Shown here piece after piece: positions 13,468 through 25,717 of a DNA stretch of 64,000 bases (positions are counted from its first letter, which is position 1; the number at the start of each line of letters is the position of its first letter). Both the position numbers and the translations under genes were made by a program. Source of the DNA: Rostratula benghalensis. Its lineage: Eukaryota > Chordata > Aves > Charadriiformes > Rostratulidae. The stretch is from positions 629,643-693,642 of the forward strand of contig VXAI01000339.1 in assembly GCA_013399305.1 (NCBI GenBank), read 5' to 3'. The notes under the pieces are model-generated. The model did no database searches and had not been told where the DNA came from. It worked only from the letters and a program-made list of their open reading frames with translations.

Positions 13468-15060
13468 AGTCACACAATCACAGAACAGAAGGTTGAGGTT
13501 GGAAGAGATCCCTCAAGGTCATCTGGTTTCACCAGTAGTCTTATGTAGGGCCACCTAGATCCGTTGTCCAGGACCATTTCCAGGTGGCTTTCAAATATCT
13601 GCAAGGATGATATTCAGCTTCCCTGGGAAGCATGTACCAGTGTTCGGTCATCCTCACAGTAAAAAAGTATTTCTTGATGTTCCAAGGGACCCTCCTGTGT
13701 TTTGGCATGCGCCTGTTGCCTCTTGTCCTTTCATTAGGCACCCCTGAGTAGAGCCTGTCTCCGTCTTTTTTTCACCTACCCTCCCAATATTTATATAATT
13801 ATATACGTTGTGGTATCTCTATATATGAACCGTTATATATATTGAAAAGATTCCCCTGAGCGTTCTCTTCTTCAGGCTGAACAGTCACAGCTTTCACAGC
13901 CTGTCCTTATGAGAGATGCTCCAATCCCTTCATCAACTTTGTGGCTCATCAAGGGACTCTCTCCAGTATTTCCATGTCTCTTGTACTGGAAAGCACATCA
14001 TTGGACACGATACTCCAACCGTGGCCTCACCAGCGCTGAACAGAATGGAAGGATTCCCTCCTTTGACCTGCTGGCTATACTTTGCTTAATGCAGACCTGG
14101 TTACCATTGGCCTTCCCTGCTTCATGGGCACTTTGCTGACTCATGGACAACTTGGTGTCTTGGTATCCACCATGACATCCAGATCCTTTTTAGTCAAATT
14201 GCTTTCCATCTGGGTGGTCCCTGATGTATACTGATGCATGGGGTTGTTCCTTCCCAGGTGGAGGGATTTTGTACTTCACCTTGTTGAAGGTGAAGCCCAT
14301 TTCTTCAGCCTGGTGAGGTCCCTCTGGTTGGTAGGACTATTCTTTGTAAACCAGCCACTCATCCCAGTTTGGTGTCAGCTGCAAACTTGCTGAGGGTAGA
14401 CAGACAGTTAAGATCTTAAGCAGAACTGGACCCAGTATTGACCCTTGGGATAAATTGCTAGTTACTGACCTCCAACTAGACTTTGTTCCACTGATCTCCA
14501 CACTTTGGGTCCAGCCATTCAGTCCGTTTTCAATCCACCTTGCTATCTTGTTCGTCCAGCCATATATCAACAGTCTATGAGGGCTTTCTATGGCCTCATC
14601 AAAGGCCTTACTGAAGTCCAGGCAGACCATGTCCACTGTTCTTCCTGTCTTCCAGGTCAGCCATTTCATCATAGGAGTTAACCAAGTTGGTCAAACATGT
14701 CTCCAGGAACATCCTGGATTGCTTATACCCTGCTGTGCTGTCTTTCCAGCAATCATCAGAGTGGTTCAAGCCACCTGTGAGGACCAAAGCCTGCAAATAT
14801 GAGGATGATTCTAGCTGTCTGTAGAGGACCTCATCCTCTTTTCCACTTCCTGGTCAGGCAGCCTATAGCAGACACCTACTACAATGTCACCCATACTGGT
14901 CCACTCTTTAATCCTTACCCAGAAGCTCTCAGTCATCTCCACATCCATCACCAGGCAGAGCTCCATGGCCTCCAACTAGTCTCTCACCTAAAGGTTAACT
15001 CCCCCTCCTCATCTTCCTGACCTGTCCTTCCTAAAAAGCCTGTATCCCTTCCATTACAGG
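13468..15060 (-). mobile_element. CR1 non-LTR retrotransposon with internal deletion
   Basis: Read on the minus strand, this copy runs from part of the endonuclease (near 15060) to the 3' end (near 13468, where cacaatcacagaa is the reversed tail). EN-like sequence occupies about 14705-15060, including a GGLNHSDDCWKD-type block just above the junction. RT sequence starts abruptly near 14700 with CLTNL, continues through CLDFSKAFD near 14600-14624 and QGSILGPVL near 14430-14455, and reaches the C-terminal blocks near 13600-13900. The roughly 1 kb that normally separates these parts (end of EN, linker, first RT motifs) is missing, yet the join is in frame. The catalytic FADD reads FAAD at 14385-14374, so the first aspartate is lost. 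An AT-rich expansion sits at about 13785-13845. Confidence 0.9.
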
Positions 15061-15696
15061 CAGATTAAATTTTTCAAATGCCACAAAGATTTCTGCAAGA
15101 ATCATTACAAACTGAGGATCTCAGAATATCTCTTATTATTATTTTTATCAATTCAAGATTAAGGCATTCACCATTACAGAGTTGTTTTCTGAAAGTTAGG
15201 ATGGTGTCTTACAGCAAAGGTAAATCCGGAGAAAACAGGAAGAACCACCCAAATTTTGAGCTGATTTAAAGACCCCAGAGAAGGTGAATTCTTCCACCTT
15301 CTAAGTAGAATTTTTTTCTGAGTTTGTTTTGGGGCACCTAATGTTGCAAAGACACAGATCTGATCACATGGTGAATGCAGCAGTCTCAACACTGAATGGT
15401 TTTGCAGTGCACGGGTGGGCACTGACATAAACACCTGCTTGAACTGATCAAGGGACGCTGGGCTTCCTACATCAGAACAAACTTCAGGATGATCAGGAAC
15501 ACTCCTGATCAAATATGCACAAAATATAGCAAAAGACGTCTGTAAAGATACCACTGGCTAAGGAGAGGAACACAGATTGTTTGAATGGCACTTGCATGTA
15601 AGACTGGACACTCGGATCATCCGTCAGGCAGGTAAGGGTCCAAGAGCTGTTGGACTCATCTGCAAGGTTAAGCCATCCCAGGAGGATCTTCAACTC
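15061..15696. other. Non-coding stretch, nothing recognised
   Basis: A 126-codon minus-strand frame crosses this area but resembles no protein I know. The stretch lies between two minus-strand CR1 pieces and might contain further diverged CR1, but I could not align any. Confidence 0.45.
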
Positions 15697-15801
15697 AGAG
15701 ACACTGAATTGAAAGGGACCTTGATCGGTCAGCTGCTCCATCCTCCTGCTCAAATTAGGGCTAATTTAAAGGCTAAATCAGGTTGTTTGGAGCCTTATCT
15801 T
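15697..15801 (-). mobile_element. Old CR1 3' end fragment
   Basis: On the plus strand the order is GAATTGAAAGGGACCTTGAT, then CTGCTCAAATTAGGGCTAA, then AAATCAGGTTGTTTGGAGCCTTATC. This follows the reversed CR1 3' end block by block, with moderate divergence. The copy is only about 100 bases long and has no clear ATTCTATGATT terminus. It looks older than the neighbouring CR1 copies. Confidence 0.65.
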
Positions 15802-16493
15802 CCTCATAGGTTATAAATAAAATGGTCAATCGCAAATCCAATGGACAGGCAAGGTATCTTCTTGTCTAAAACATTGACTAGGTCTGGTGTTTCTCAGAGA
15901 GCAAGAGTCTGAAGTCTCTTGGTCATTTTTTTTCTATATCAACTCTAGGTGACCAGTGACAGAAAAAAATGCTTGAATTGTACCTGGCAGATCTTCTAAG
16001 AGATACCAAATTTCATGGGGAAATGCATGTTCTTGACAAAATGGAACTGCTTCACTATGTGGTAATCTTGGATGAGGAGTCAGAAGGGACAGTTTCCAAA
16101 ATAATAGGGTCAGAGGTGAAGATGTCCCATTAAATGCCTGAATGAGATTGGGAGACTGCTTCAGCAGGACAGAAAGATTGCCACCTGGAGGAACCTGAAT
16201 ATCTCTGAACACCAGAGCTGACAACCTAGTAGAGATTAGAGACTCCATCTGGTGGAGTTTACCTTGCAGGAGCAGAGAGTTCAGCACAAAGAAATGGTGC
16301 AATCGGAAAGGATATTTACTAGCAAAGTAGCAAAGATTAAGTCTTTATGAGACTTGCTGTTATAAGTCCCACTTAATTTTTGACTGGGAAATGATAAAAA
16401 AAAATGTCCCCGTTTAAACAAAGCCCAGTCTGTCTCTTCACACTTTCTGGACAGTAGAAGTGCACGTTCATGTTGCATCATATTATTGTTTAT
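15802..16493. other. Non-coding stretch, nothing recognised
   Basis: A 122-codon minus-strand frame at 15934-16302 has no domain I recognise. No repeat ends or tandem units are visible. Confidence 0.45.
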
Positions 16494-16808
16494 AAATATG
16501 TAAAGGGTGAGTGTCAGGAGGATGGAGCCAGTGATGGCCTGTGATAGGACAAGGGGCAATGGGTATAAGTTGGAACACAAGAGGTTCCACTTAAATATGA
16601 GGAAAAACTTCTTCATGGTGAGGGTGAAGGAACCCTGGCAGGAGCTGCCCAGAGAGCATGTGGAGTCTCCTTCTCTGGAGACATTCAAACCCCACCTGGA
16701 CACGTTCCTGTGTGACCTGCTCTGGGTGTTCCTGCTCTGTCAGGAGAATTGGACTGGATGATCTTTTAAGGTCCCTTCCAATCCCTGATAGTCTGTGATT
16801 CTGTGATC
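16494..16808 (+). mobile_element. CR1 3' end fragment, different subfamily
   Basis: This plus-strand copy begins in the C-terminal part of CR1 ORF2 (YVKG-like, then MACDRTRGNGYKLEHKRFH) and passes through MRKNFFMVRVKEPWQELPRE. It ends with a GATGATCTTTTAAGGTCCCTTCC tail and a GTGATTCTGTGATC terminus. The coding block differs from the copies at 10655 and 18574 (GNGYKLEHKRFHLNMRKNFF here), so it belongs to another CR1 subfamily. About 315 bases remain. It has no RT core and is inactive. Confidence 0.88.
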
Positions 16809-18089
16809 AGCTCATGCTGGCTTGACTGTGAGCAGGTGGCTTGACTTGGGCAAAGTATAGTTAATCATGAAGAAGGTGCTTCTGTTCTTGTTGACTTGTG
16901 AAGAGGTGCCGCCAACCTCCCACCTTTGTTTCCTGATATATCTGCCTTAACATTTAATGGACCACATTAATAGCCCCATTCTTGGAGGTGATAGGTCTAG
17001 ATGTTAAAAATGTTGCCCAGCAATGTGTCTACATCATTAACATGGGCCTTAGAGTGTGCCCTGAGTCCACTGATGCTAAAGCTGTGTGACCAAGGGTGTT
17101 TTGTAACAAAGAAGTCCCATTTCAGCAGAGAGGTGGCTATGTGCTCACCCTTCGTTGTGACCACAGCCTCTCCATAAAACGTGTTTTCCAAGAAAAAAGC
17201 AGAAAACCCACAGTGAATCTTTCCTACTTGCATGCTGCTAAGCTGTGGCTCTGGAGCTGGGCCATTGGTGTGTAACTGGGGGTGGCTGCACAGCTGCAGT
17301 GCAAGGAAACTGTCCCGAGCGAGAGGAGGCAGTGGAGAAGACTGCAGTGATTGCATTGTGATACAGAAGAAGTGTTAGAGCTAATCCGTTGCCATCTGTC
17401 TTTATTTTGCTAACCCGTTCAGTTGGACGCCACATAAGTGCATTCACAGCAGATGAGCTGGGAGAGCCATGGCATGGCAGCTCTAGGATTACTGGCATGA
17501 AAAGAATCCTTTTGTTCACAAGCCAGGAAGATTAGCTGCTGCCACGTCTGTGTCTGGTTTGTAGGACAAGAAAGAGAAGATGCAGCTCTCTTGCTGCCTT
17601 GGCCACTGCTTTGAGGCATCCCAGCTTTTCTCACCTCCCTCTTGCTTTATCCTTCCTCTGCTCCTTCCTTCCTGCTCTCTCCTCATCTTGAGCTTTCTCT
17701 GTCTTTTCCATCTGCTTCTCTCCTCTCTTGGCATCTTCTCTGCTTCTGCTTGAGTGCACACAATATCCCTTCTCCTCTTCCCTGAGTTCACACGGGCAAC
17801 AGAAAAGTTCAGAGCAGCACAGCTCCTCTCCACCGAGGTGCTTTACCTGCAGCCCCTGCTGCGAGAAAAATTGGCTAGCACCACCTGATCCTAGGCAATT
17901 TTGTTCACAGCAGGTGCTGGGGATAAAGCGCTTCAATGCAAGGTGGCTGCGTTATTCTTAATAGTGGGGCTGCCGGTGCCAGTTGGGCGAGCAGCTCCTC
18001 ATGGGGCTGCCTTTGGGAGAGCGGAGCTGGGAAGGGAGGAGGGCTGGTCCGCCTGGGCCCCAAGGACGCAGGCTGCTGAAGTCTACGGA
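16809..18089. other. Non-coding stretch with pyrimidine-rich tract
   Basis: No gene was recognised. From about 17620 to 17790 the plus strand is strongly C/T-rich (CTTCCT and CTCTCC runs). On the minus strand this creates a Glu/Lys/Arg-rich open frame that looks like low-complexity translation, not a protein. GC content rises towards the right end. Confidence 0.5.
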
Positions 18090-18164
18090 GTGGCGTGACC
18101 CATTTAGCAGTTCCCAGGGTGACTTCGGGCATGTCGTGACCCGCAGTTTGAGAACCACTTCTCT
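18090..18164 (-). mobile_element. Possible ancient hAT-type DNA transposon end
   Basis: Read on the minus strand from 18164, the sequence begins agtggttctcaaactgcggg and continues with gtcacgac. This order is typical of terminal inverted repeats and subterminal sequence of hAT/Charlie-like elements in amniotes. Only one end is evident. The match is short and based on memory of the family, so the call is tentative. Confidence 0.35.
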
Positions 18165-18573
18165 CAGCAGACACAAAAACCCCTCTGCGTCCTTTAATTT
18201 CAGGAGCGGCACACTGGAATGAGATGCCCTTCACGTGCCCTCTCTGCTCTACCTGCAGCCTCTCCGCAGTGCTGCTTACGCAGAGCAGGAGGGGTAGCCA
18301 GTCCTCTCTGGTTTAGGGGTAGGGGCACAGCCCCCAACTCCAGGGCAGGAACACAGAATTGCACATCTGCCTCCTGCATGCTGGGCAGAGGCTGCAGGCT
18401 CGGTGGGGATGGTCCCAGTAGGACCTCCAGTTCCAGTTAAATGAGAGCTGCCTCCTGCTAGCCTCTCCTGGGAAGAGGACAAATTGTAGAGGTGAGGCAG
18501 AGAAGGGAGGAGGGAGATGAGAGAATTTTCTATTCCTCCATCTCCGTGTCCCAGCTGCAGAGCCGGGCATGCA

Positions 18574-19224
18574 GCTTCTGAGGAGAAGAAATTGTGGGTG
18601 TTGGTAGATGAGAAGATCAACATGAGCCAGTGATGTGAGCTGGCAGCCCAGAAACCCCCCTGCCTCAAAAGAATTGTGGCCAGTAGAGCGAGGGAGGGAA
18701 TTCTGCATGTCTACTCCGCTCTCATTGAGTCCCCACCTGGAGTACTACATCCAGCTCTGGAGTCCTCAGCACAGAAAGGACATGGACCTGTTGGAACAGG
18801 TCCAGAGCAGGGCCATGAAGATGATCAGAGGGCTGGAGCACCTATCCTATGAAGACAGGCTGGGTTGTTCAGCCTGGAGAAGGAGATGGGGAGACCTTAT
18901 AGCAGCCTTCCACTACTGCTTTAGAAGGGCTCTACAGGAGAGACAGGGAGGGACTCTTGATCAGGGAGCAGAGCGATAGGATGAGGAGTAACACTGAAAG
19001 AGGGGAGATTTAGATGAGGCATTAGGAAGAAGTTCTTTGTGAGACCCTGGTCCAGGTTCCCCAGAGAAGTGGTGGCTGCCCCATCCCTGGAGTCGGTCAA
19101 GGCCATGTTGGATGGGGCTGTGAGCAACCTGGTCTGGTGGGAGGTGTCCCTGCCCAGGGTAGGGGGTGGCACTGGATGATCTTTAAGGTCCCTTCTAATC
19201 CAAAACATTCTATGATTCTATGAT
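18574..19224 (+). mobile_element. CR1 3' fragment with decayed ORF2 C-terminus
   Basis: The copy starts abruptly inside ORF2 with an LWVLVDEKINMSQ-like block (18594-18630). It continues through [24 protein letters not shown] (about 18733-18810) and [10 protein letters not shown], and ends in the canonical CR1 tail with a doubled ATTCTATGATTCTATGATT terminus at 19206-19224. A stop codon follows MSQ, and small indels shift the frame near 18680 and 18865. The first 40 bases match the 11775 region of the copy at 10655 closely, indicating the same subfamily. Confidence 0.92.
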
Positions 19225-20879
19225 TCAGCTATGGCTGCAGTGACCTTCTTGGGCTCTAAGAGGGCTGGCACAATGTGCACCCTACAGCCAGGATCGATCT
19301 GGGCAGATTTGCCTCCAGGCTGCATTCTGCCAGATTATGGAGAATGGGATCTTTCTCCACAAACCATGTGTGCCATGCAGCCTCGTACCAGCCAGGATAG
19401 CCTTCAGAAATAGTTGGGGACACTCACAACCTGCTCAGTGGGTGTGCAGGAGTCCCAGGTGTACTCTTCTAATACCCTTAACTCTGCCCTGTACACTGCA
19501 GTTACCAGGATCTGCGCCACAGCCAGAGTTCCCAAATGCAGCACGCTGCTGCCCATTCAGTGACTTCTGCATAGCATTTGGAGGCAAGGGCAGGCCTCTG
19601 GTTGCTTCAAGTGTTGTCAGATCCCTCACTTGCAGAAGTGAAAACTCACTGAAGTGAAAATGCTCCACAGAAACAGGTCTCTCAGTAGTGCCTGAAAGAG
19701 GTGCTGAGGATGAGAGTGATGGTGTGCCTCTAGGAGCCAAGCTGCTCCCTGCCCCTCTGGAAACATAGTCCTCCTCCAGTATCCTTCACAGCTACCTCTG
19801 ACTTTCAATCCACATTCATGAAAAAACTTCATAATCTCCCTGACTAGGGAAGGGTTTTGGGTCACATACAGATGGATGGAAGGAAATTAATTTTCTGCTT
19901 GGGCACTGAGTCATCCTAGGAGAAGACCTTCATCTCACACTTCAGCTCACTGGACCATGCAGGCCTGTTGAATTTCCTCGTGTAACACTGCAGGAGGCCG
20001 TTTGGGCCCTTTACAATCAAACAAGAGTGAGAGATACATAAAATATGAGAATCCCTGGTCCTTTGCAGGGTGAAAAATAAACCCACTGACAAGAATACAG
20101 CCAGAATTTGATCCCAGTGGTTTTCAGAGCTGCTCAGTGATTTGGGGGCCCCAGTGTTCCCAAAGCTCAGCACGTTCATCAACACACGGATGTCCAGCAC
20201 CTCATGCTGCTCAAGTGTTTTAGGGTGCTACAAGCCAGGTGCCTACAATCACCAACAGTTTGTCAAGTGTAGAGCAGAAACGCATGAGGCCTCCACCACT
20301 GCTTTATGCCTTTTCCTGTGAGCCAAGAGGCAACCTTCTTCTCCTGTGTATCACCTCCCTGTGTTGGCTCAGCAGCTGAAACATCAGGGTCCTTCCTGCT
20401 TCCCAAGTGGGAGCTGAGCATCCCTCACAACAGGACCCTCTGCAGCCGGGTGAGGCCATGCTGTCTGCAGCCTTCCACTTCAAAGCAGCCTTGCACACGG
20501 AGCTTTTTAAATGATGGTCACCTTTCCAGTCCCCACCTGCTCCCCGTGGCTTGAAAGCACCATGATCCTGTCTGGCCTCACACCTCTCTGCCCTCCCAAC
20601 GGTTGAATCCTCACAGAGTGGGAATACACCTTCTCCACATGTACAACCGGGGGCTTCTCCCACCGGGAGTGCCTGGGGCTGGATGGCGGATGCAGTGGAG
20701 GGTGAGAGGCTGGGGCAGCAGCGGGCACAGCTGGTGGCAGAGGATGGTGCCGGAGCAGCCACAGCAGCACATTTGGTTCCGAGGTGCAGGAGATGAGACG
20801 TCCCGGGTGATTGCTCCCCTCACTGGCTGGGGCTGATGATGGCCCCGCCAGCACCCCTCCGTCAGATGGGAGCTAAAGG
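19225..20879. other. Non-coding stretch, nothing recognised
   Basis: Overlapping frames of up to 152 codons occur on both strands near 20.3-20.9 kb in GC-rich DNA. None shows a recognisable domain. I saw no repeats. Confidence 0.5.
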
Positions 20880-21180
20880 GCTGCCTGGCTCTCCGTGACT
20901 CAGCAATAATGCTTTGGGTAGTTAACATTTCATTATCATTTTTAAAGGCTAAGTGGCTTTTACCACCTGAGAAGTATATTAATGGCCCGAGTTAAACACT
21001 CCCCTGAGTGCCCTAATGCTTCTGTTATATCGATTCATTTCCCCCCTCCCCCCATTCCCTCTTTCTTTTTTAAAACATTTTTTCTCTCTCCCTGCATGTA
21101 TTCCCCCATTATGAAAAATACACACTCATTTATACGGTGCAGACAGGGGGAATAATACTGTTCTCAAACTAATAACGCTG
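20880..21180. promoter_or_regulatory. Candidate conserved regulatory island
   Basis: Within GC-rich flanks this block turns AT-rich and non-repetitive. It carries motif-like words: TGACTCAGC (AP-1/Maf-like) at about 20897-20905, GTTAAC near 20920, ATCGAT near 21028 and TTAATGG near 20978. This texture is typical of conserved non-coding elements near developmental genes. That is inference from composition; conservation itself was not measured. Confidence 0.35.
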
Positions 21181-23355
21181 TTGAATCCTCCCCTCCTCAC
21201 TTGGTTATTACTCCCCACAGCAGAACGACAAGAGCCAGATGGTGACAAATTCCTGCCCAGCCCCCATAGACAATCAGCTTATGCCCTGAAGCATGGGGTT
21301 GGGGAGGGCGTGTTCTTGGGGTTTGAGGGTAGTTTTCTTTGGCCTCTGGAAACCTGCTTTGGTTTTAATACTACCTGCATCTTGTCCCTCATGCATAGGC
21401 CATGTCCCGGGGTGGGGAGGTTGTGTGAAGCATCCATCTCAAACCCTACACAGGAGAACAAGGAGGGAGCAGGTGGGTGATGGGTTATAAGGGATATGGA
21501 GGCAGTGTTTGATGGTGGTCTGGTCCTCCTGGCACCCTTCTGGCTGCTCAGATGGACATCGTCCCATGGGGCACCCAGTCACAGTCAATCCCAGAGAACA
21601 GTTGGGTCTCCCTCACACCAGCTATCACCTTTCCGGTGTCAGCACTTCTGCAGCCAGCACACAGGTCTCCTGGACCAGTGCTTTTCTAGACTGCCCCTCC
21701 TGAGAAGGGTCACTGTTCCAGGGACTAGCCTTTGCTGTCTACTGTACGTGGGTCTCAGGCCCAGGAAAAGTTCATGAAAAGCTAGGTCACCAATGTCATC
21801 TTTCCATGCCCTCTTCTCCTGGTCCTCCAAGCAACGTCTACACCTCCTTTTATTAAATCTCTTACAGTTCAGGGACAAATTAATAATATAATTAATACTC
21901 ATTAATAATAAATATTAATATAACTCAAAAGTTTCCAGGAAAGAACTACTCATAACTTCCATTCCCATGCCCATCCTTGCTTCTTCTCTTTGTTCCAGGT
22001 CTAAGGGGGCATGAGGCAGCCACAGAAAAGGTCTTAGAAAAGCTCTGGGGGTTCTGGGGATGAAACTTTTGCCCATGAAAAATAAGGGCACAGCTATTGC
22101 CAGGTGACCCATGTGGTAGATTTGGGTTCAGTCAGCGCAGGCTGAGTGCACACAAGAGGTGGCAGCTCATGGTATCCATACAGATACAGCCCCCATAAAT
22201 CCAGATCAAACACACACTATTCATGGGTTAAACTGAGTTCTCCAAAGACCCTGGCCCTGATGTACAGATGGTTACTGCCAAAAAGGTGAGTGTTCAGCTT
22301 GAATGCAACCTGACCAGTCCTCTCTTGAACTATAGAGCCCTGCAACCTTGGCCTCATGCCCAAGAACCCAGCAGTGTCCCCTTTGCTCTGCACAACCCTG
22401 GTGAGCCCACAAGTTGCTCTGCTCACACTTGTCCTTGCTGGATGTCTGTAAGTGCAGAAGCAGAAGTTGCCATCTTCCACCTGGGTCCTGGGCTGCCTCT
22501 GGCACCCTCACAGAATAAGAAAAATGGGGGAGCTTGTCTTCTTTCATTCATGTTGAGCAGTAGGGACTGTAACATGGGTTCAAGACTCCACTCTGCCACC
22601 AATAGCAGGAGCAGTTGCCGGCTGGCAAGCACAGATACGTGTAGGAGGAGGCAGCATCTCCCCACCTGAGTAGATCTTCCCCACCCACAAATGCAGACCC
22701 AAAATCCCTGGATGATGTCTGATGCCAGGTCAGTCTGGAGTCTCCAAACCCAGATTTGGTAGATGCTGTTGCTGTGTCCCACGGTGAAGGGCTTGCCACA
22801 TCACCAGGCTATGTGAGCTCCTCTGAGGTAATGGACCAGGACAGCCAAGCTGCTCAGAGAAGAGCTGTCAAGCCACGGGTTCTTGCATGGCAGCACTTCA
22901 AGCTTGATGGCAATGGGAGGCTGTGAAAAGATGGTGAGGAACATTCCCAATGGAAGACTCTCAAAAACCTTGACACATCTGTAACCTGTTGAACCTGGGA
23001 GAGGAGAGGGGCTTGATTTTCTTAAAGCCCCAAACTTTTTCTTTGGGTTTTTTGCATTATGAGGTTTTTTTGTCTTCCCCTCCCTTCACCAAAAGGCCAT
23101 TTTCTAATAAAAAAAAATGACAATTCAAAAAGCTGGGAAAGCAGAGAGTTTTCCTGACAGTGACAGGTCTCAGGCTGGCCCAGGCACCAACAGATCATGT
23201 TCTTCTGTGGGTGAAGGTCACAACTGAAAAATGCTCAACACTGTTCCAGATCTCCATAAGACCACTGTGGCACCATGGCCTGTTAATGCTAGTGAAGGCT
23301 TCATAGGAGGGAACATACAAACACTGATGTTATCCATCATTAATAACCTCTCTTT

Positions 23356-23371
23356 CCCCCCCCCCCCCCCC
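23356..23371 (+). repeat. Poly-C homopolymer, 16 bases
   Basis: An uninterrupted run of 16 C is followed by TCCCCGCCC. Such runs are prone to length error in sequencing and to slippage. No function is implied. Confidence 0.95.
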
Positions 23372-24162
23372 TCCCCGCCCTGAGAAGGAACACATATCCA
23401 CGAGGGTGCTGAATCTCTTCAGTGTCACATGCAAGGGCTTTCCTCCCCTAGAGTTTTTATTCTGGAGCTGGGATCCCCATTTCTGCCCAGCAGAACACCA
23501 AATGAATATGGAGAAGTACAGTCCTCCAGCAGGGAGACACCTAGGCCTGAGGAGACATCTGCATGGAGAGATGATCAGACAGGAGAGGGCTGGCAGATGA
23601 GGTGCTCATAGCTTCCCCATCCCAGAAAAGGACATCTCTATATAACCTCTAGAGGGTCAGTTCTGGGTGAAGCCACAGAACCAGGCAGAGCAAAGTGAAG
23701 TCCAGCTTCTCAGCTCAAGAAACACCTCTGACACCCTCTGTGCTGATGCACATTTCTCCACCTCTGACTTTGACCAGAAATTACAGAAAGAAGGTGAGGC
23801 ACCCTTTGGACAAAGCTGTGTTGAACTTGGCACCAGGGACACCAAAACCCATGATATAACAGAACACATGTGTCATGTAGCTCATCATTTCCAGTCATAA
23901 GACATAGCTTTTCACAGACAGCTGGGATGGGCAGAAGTCACCAAGCCAGATTCCAGTGTGACTTTCCACCACAGGCTACCCCAGTGCAGCTTGGGTAATG
24001 AGACCTTTAGACTTTGATTTGTCTTGAATGTTTCTTGCTATTTTTCTACTCTAGAAGCTTTTCCTCGAGATTGTCAGAGACACATTCCCTTAAAGTTGGT
24101 TCTTTGGCTATGTAACACCACACAGCACCAAAAGCCAGTAGTTCCTTCTGTCACAGGTGCTC

Positions 24163-24195
24163 TGTTCCCAGGATGTTCCCAGGATGTTCCCAGGA
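24163..24195 (+). repeat. 11-bp tandem repeat, three copies
   Basis: The unit TGTTCCCAGGA occurs three times in perfect tandem. It is not part of any larger repeat I recognise and is probably a recent slippage product. Confidence 0.95.
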
Positions 24196-25717
24196 TCCTG
24201 AGTTTTTCCCTGTCCCTAAAGCTGGGGAACCATCCTCCTCCCAACATTCATTCTTTAATAGGCAAAGCTTCTCTTCTTTTCTGCTTTTCTAAATGACCTT
24301 TCCTATCTCATCATGATCCCCTGTCTGAACTATGTGGAAAAGACAACCTATTTTCATTGCCTTTAACACGTTGATATAAAACTGATTTCTTACCTCTGAT
24401 GCACCTCCCCTTTTCTCCTCCAGCTTCTGACTGTTTCAGGTGAGTTGCAGGGATTAACTTCAGCACTTTCTTGTCTCAGTATGTTGCTTTTCTCCTCTAG
24501 GATCTCAAAGACAGCTCTATGTGCTGCCCAGCCCTCTGGGATGGGAGGCTGCGGGCATCATTAAGAGCCACTGAATCTTGCTCCAGCCCAGAGGGACTCA
24601 GCTCTCCCCTTCTTTCGTCTCCCCTCTTCCAGACCTTGACACCCTTTCCATATCTATCCTGACCTAGGTTCTCTGCATGCCAGGCAGGGGTGTGCTCCCT
24701 GTCACTCTCTCACAGCTCTGGAGGGGGGAGCAGAGACAGCTGGTGGGGCAAGAAAGGTGGACAAGATCGAGTAGTGACTTTAGCAGCTGGCTCCTCTGAG
24801 CCCTCTGAGCTGCCTCCAGAGCAGCCCAAGCAGAAGCCATCACCTCTCAGACCTGACCACCCCCTTCAGTTCATCCCAGAGGTTTCAGAAGCCAACTCGG
24901 TGCACCTACCATTGGCACAAGCTATCAAGGAGGGTGTCTGTTTAGGCATTGTGGGGGACCTGTTAGGGTTATATGAGGGCCCTTCATTCCCAAGAACTGA
25001 ACCTCTGGAGGTCCATCATGTCACCCTTTTCAAGGCCACGTGATTCACTGATGACATTGCAGCTTCACCAGTCCCTTTCCCCACCTTGGCTGCTCCCCAC
25101 TGGCTCCCCAAAGCATTACCCTCCTCTTTGGTCTGTGTGTCCCCTTTCCCACCCAGCTCTTGCTTCTTCCATAGCCTCCAGCTCAGTGAGATGCTGCTGG
25201 AGTGGAGGGGACACGGCTGCTAGGTGGATCTGCAAAATACTGTGAGATGAGGAAGCTTGCTGAAACTGATGCCCAAGTCTGCAGACTGTCACATTCAGAG
25301 CTGCTCTCCTGAAAGTGAGAAAATTTGGTCCCGATAGTAACACTTGGATTGCTGCTTTGCACAGATGCAAATCCTTTCTCCAGCTTCTGTTTTAATACAC
25401 GCATTGCTGCCTATTCCTGGAGATGCAGTTCAGTGCACGCTGCCGGATGGAGGGAGCAGCCCATGAGACCGAGTGCTTGATGTTGCAGCCAAGGGGCTTC
25501 CTGTTGTTCTCCCAAAACATTGACCAAATCCAGAGGCACGTGGGGTCATGCCCAGCTCCCTGTTTATCCCATTCAAAAAAAACCCCACCCAGCCCTCAGC
25601 CTACAACCATTGCATTTCATGGATGTGGGAGATTTTGGGAAGGAGACACGGTGACCTCCTTTTCTTTGGCTTTCAGCAGACTGTGCTTCCTGGGGCCAGG
25701 GGAGCTGGAGTGAGTGG

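Larger units (their letters stand above)
21181..25717. other. Non-coding stretch with small simple repeats
   Basis: No gene was recognised. A TAAT-rich patch lies near 21880-21925 (repeated ATTAATA words). The stretch also contains the C homopolymer and the 11-bp tandem repeat listed separately. Open frames of up to 133 codons near 22.2-22.8 kb lie on both strands and look like chance. Confidence 0.5.

Noticed and set aside
17516..17936. Glu/Lys/Arg-rich minus frames resembling a nuclear protein
   Set aside because: The plus strand is a C/T-rich low-complexity tract, and charged translation is the expected by-product.
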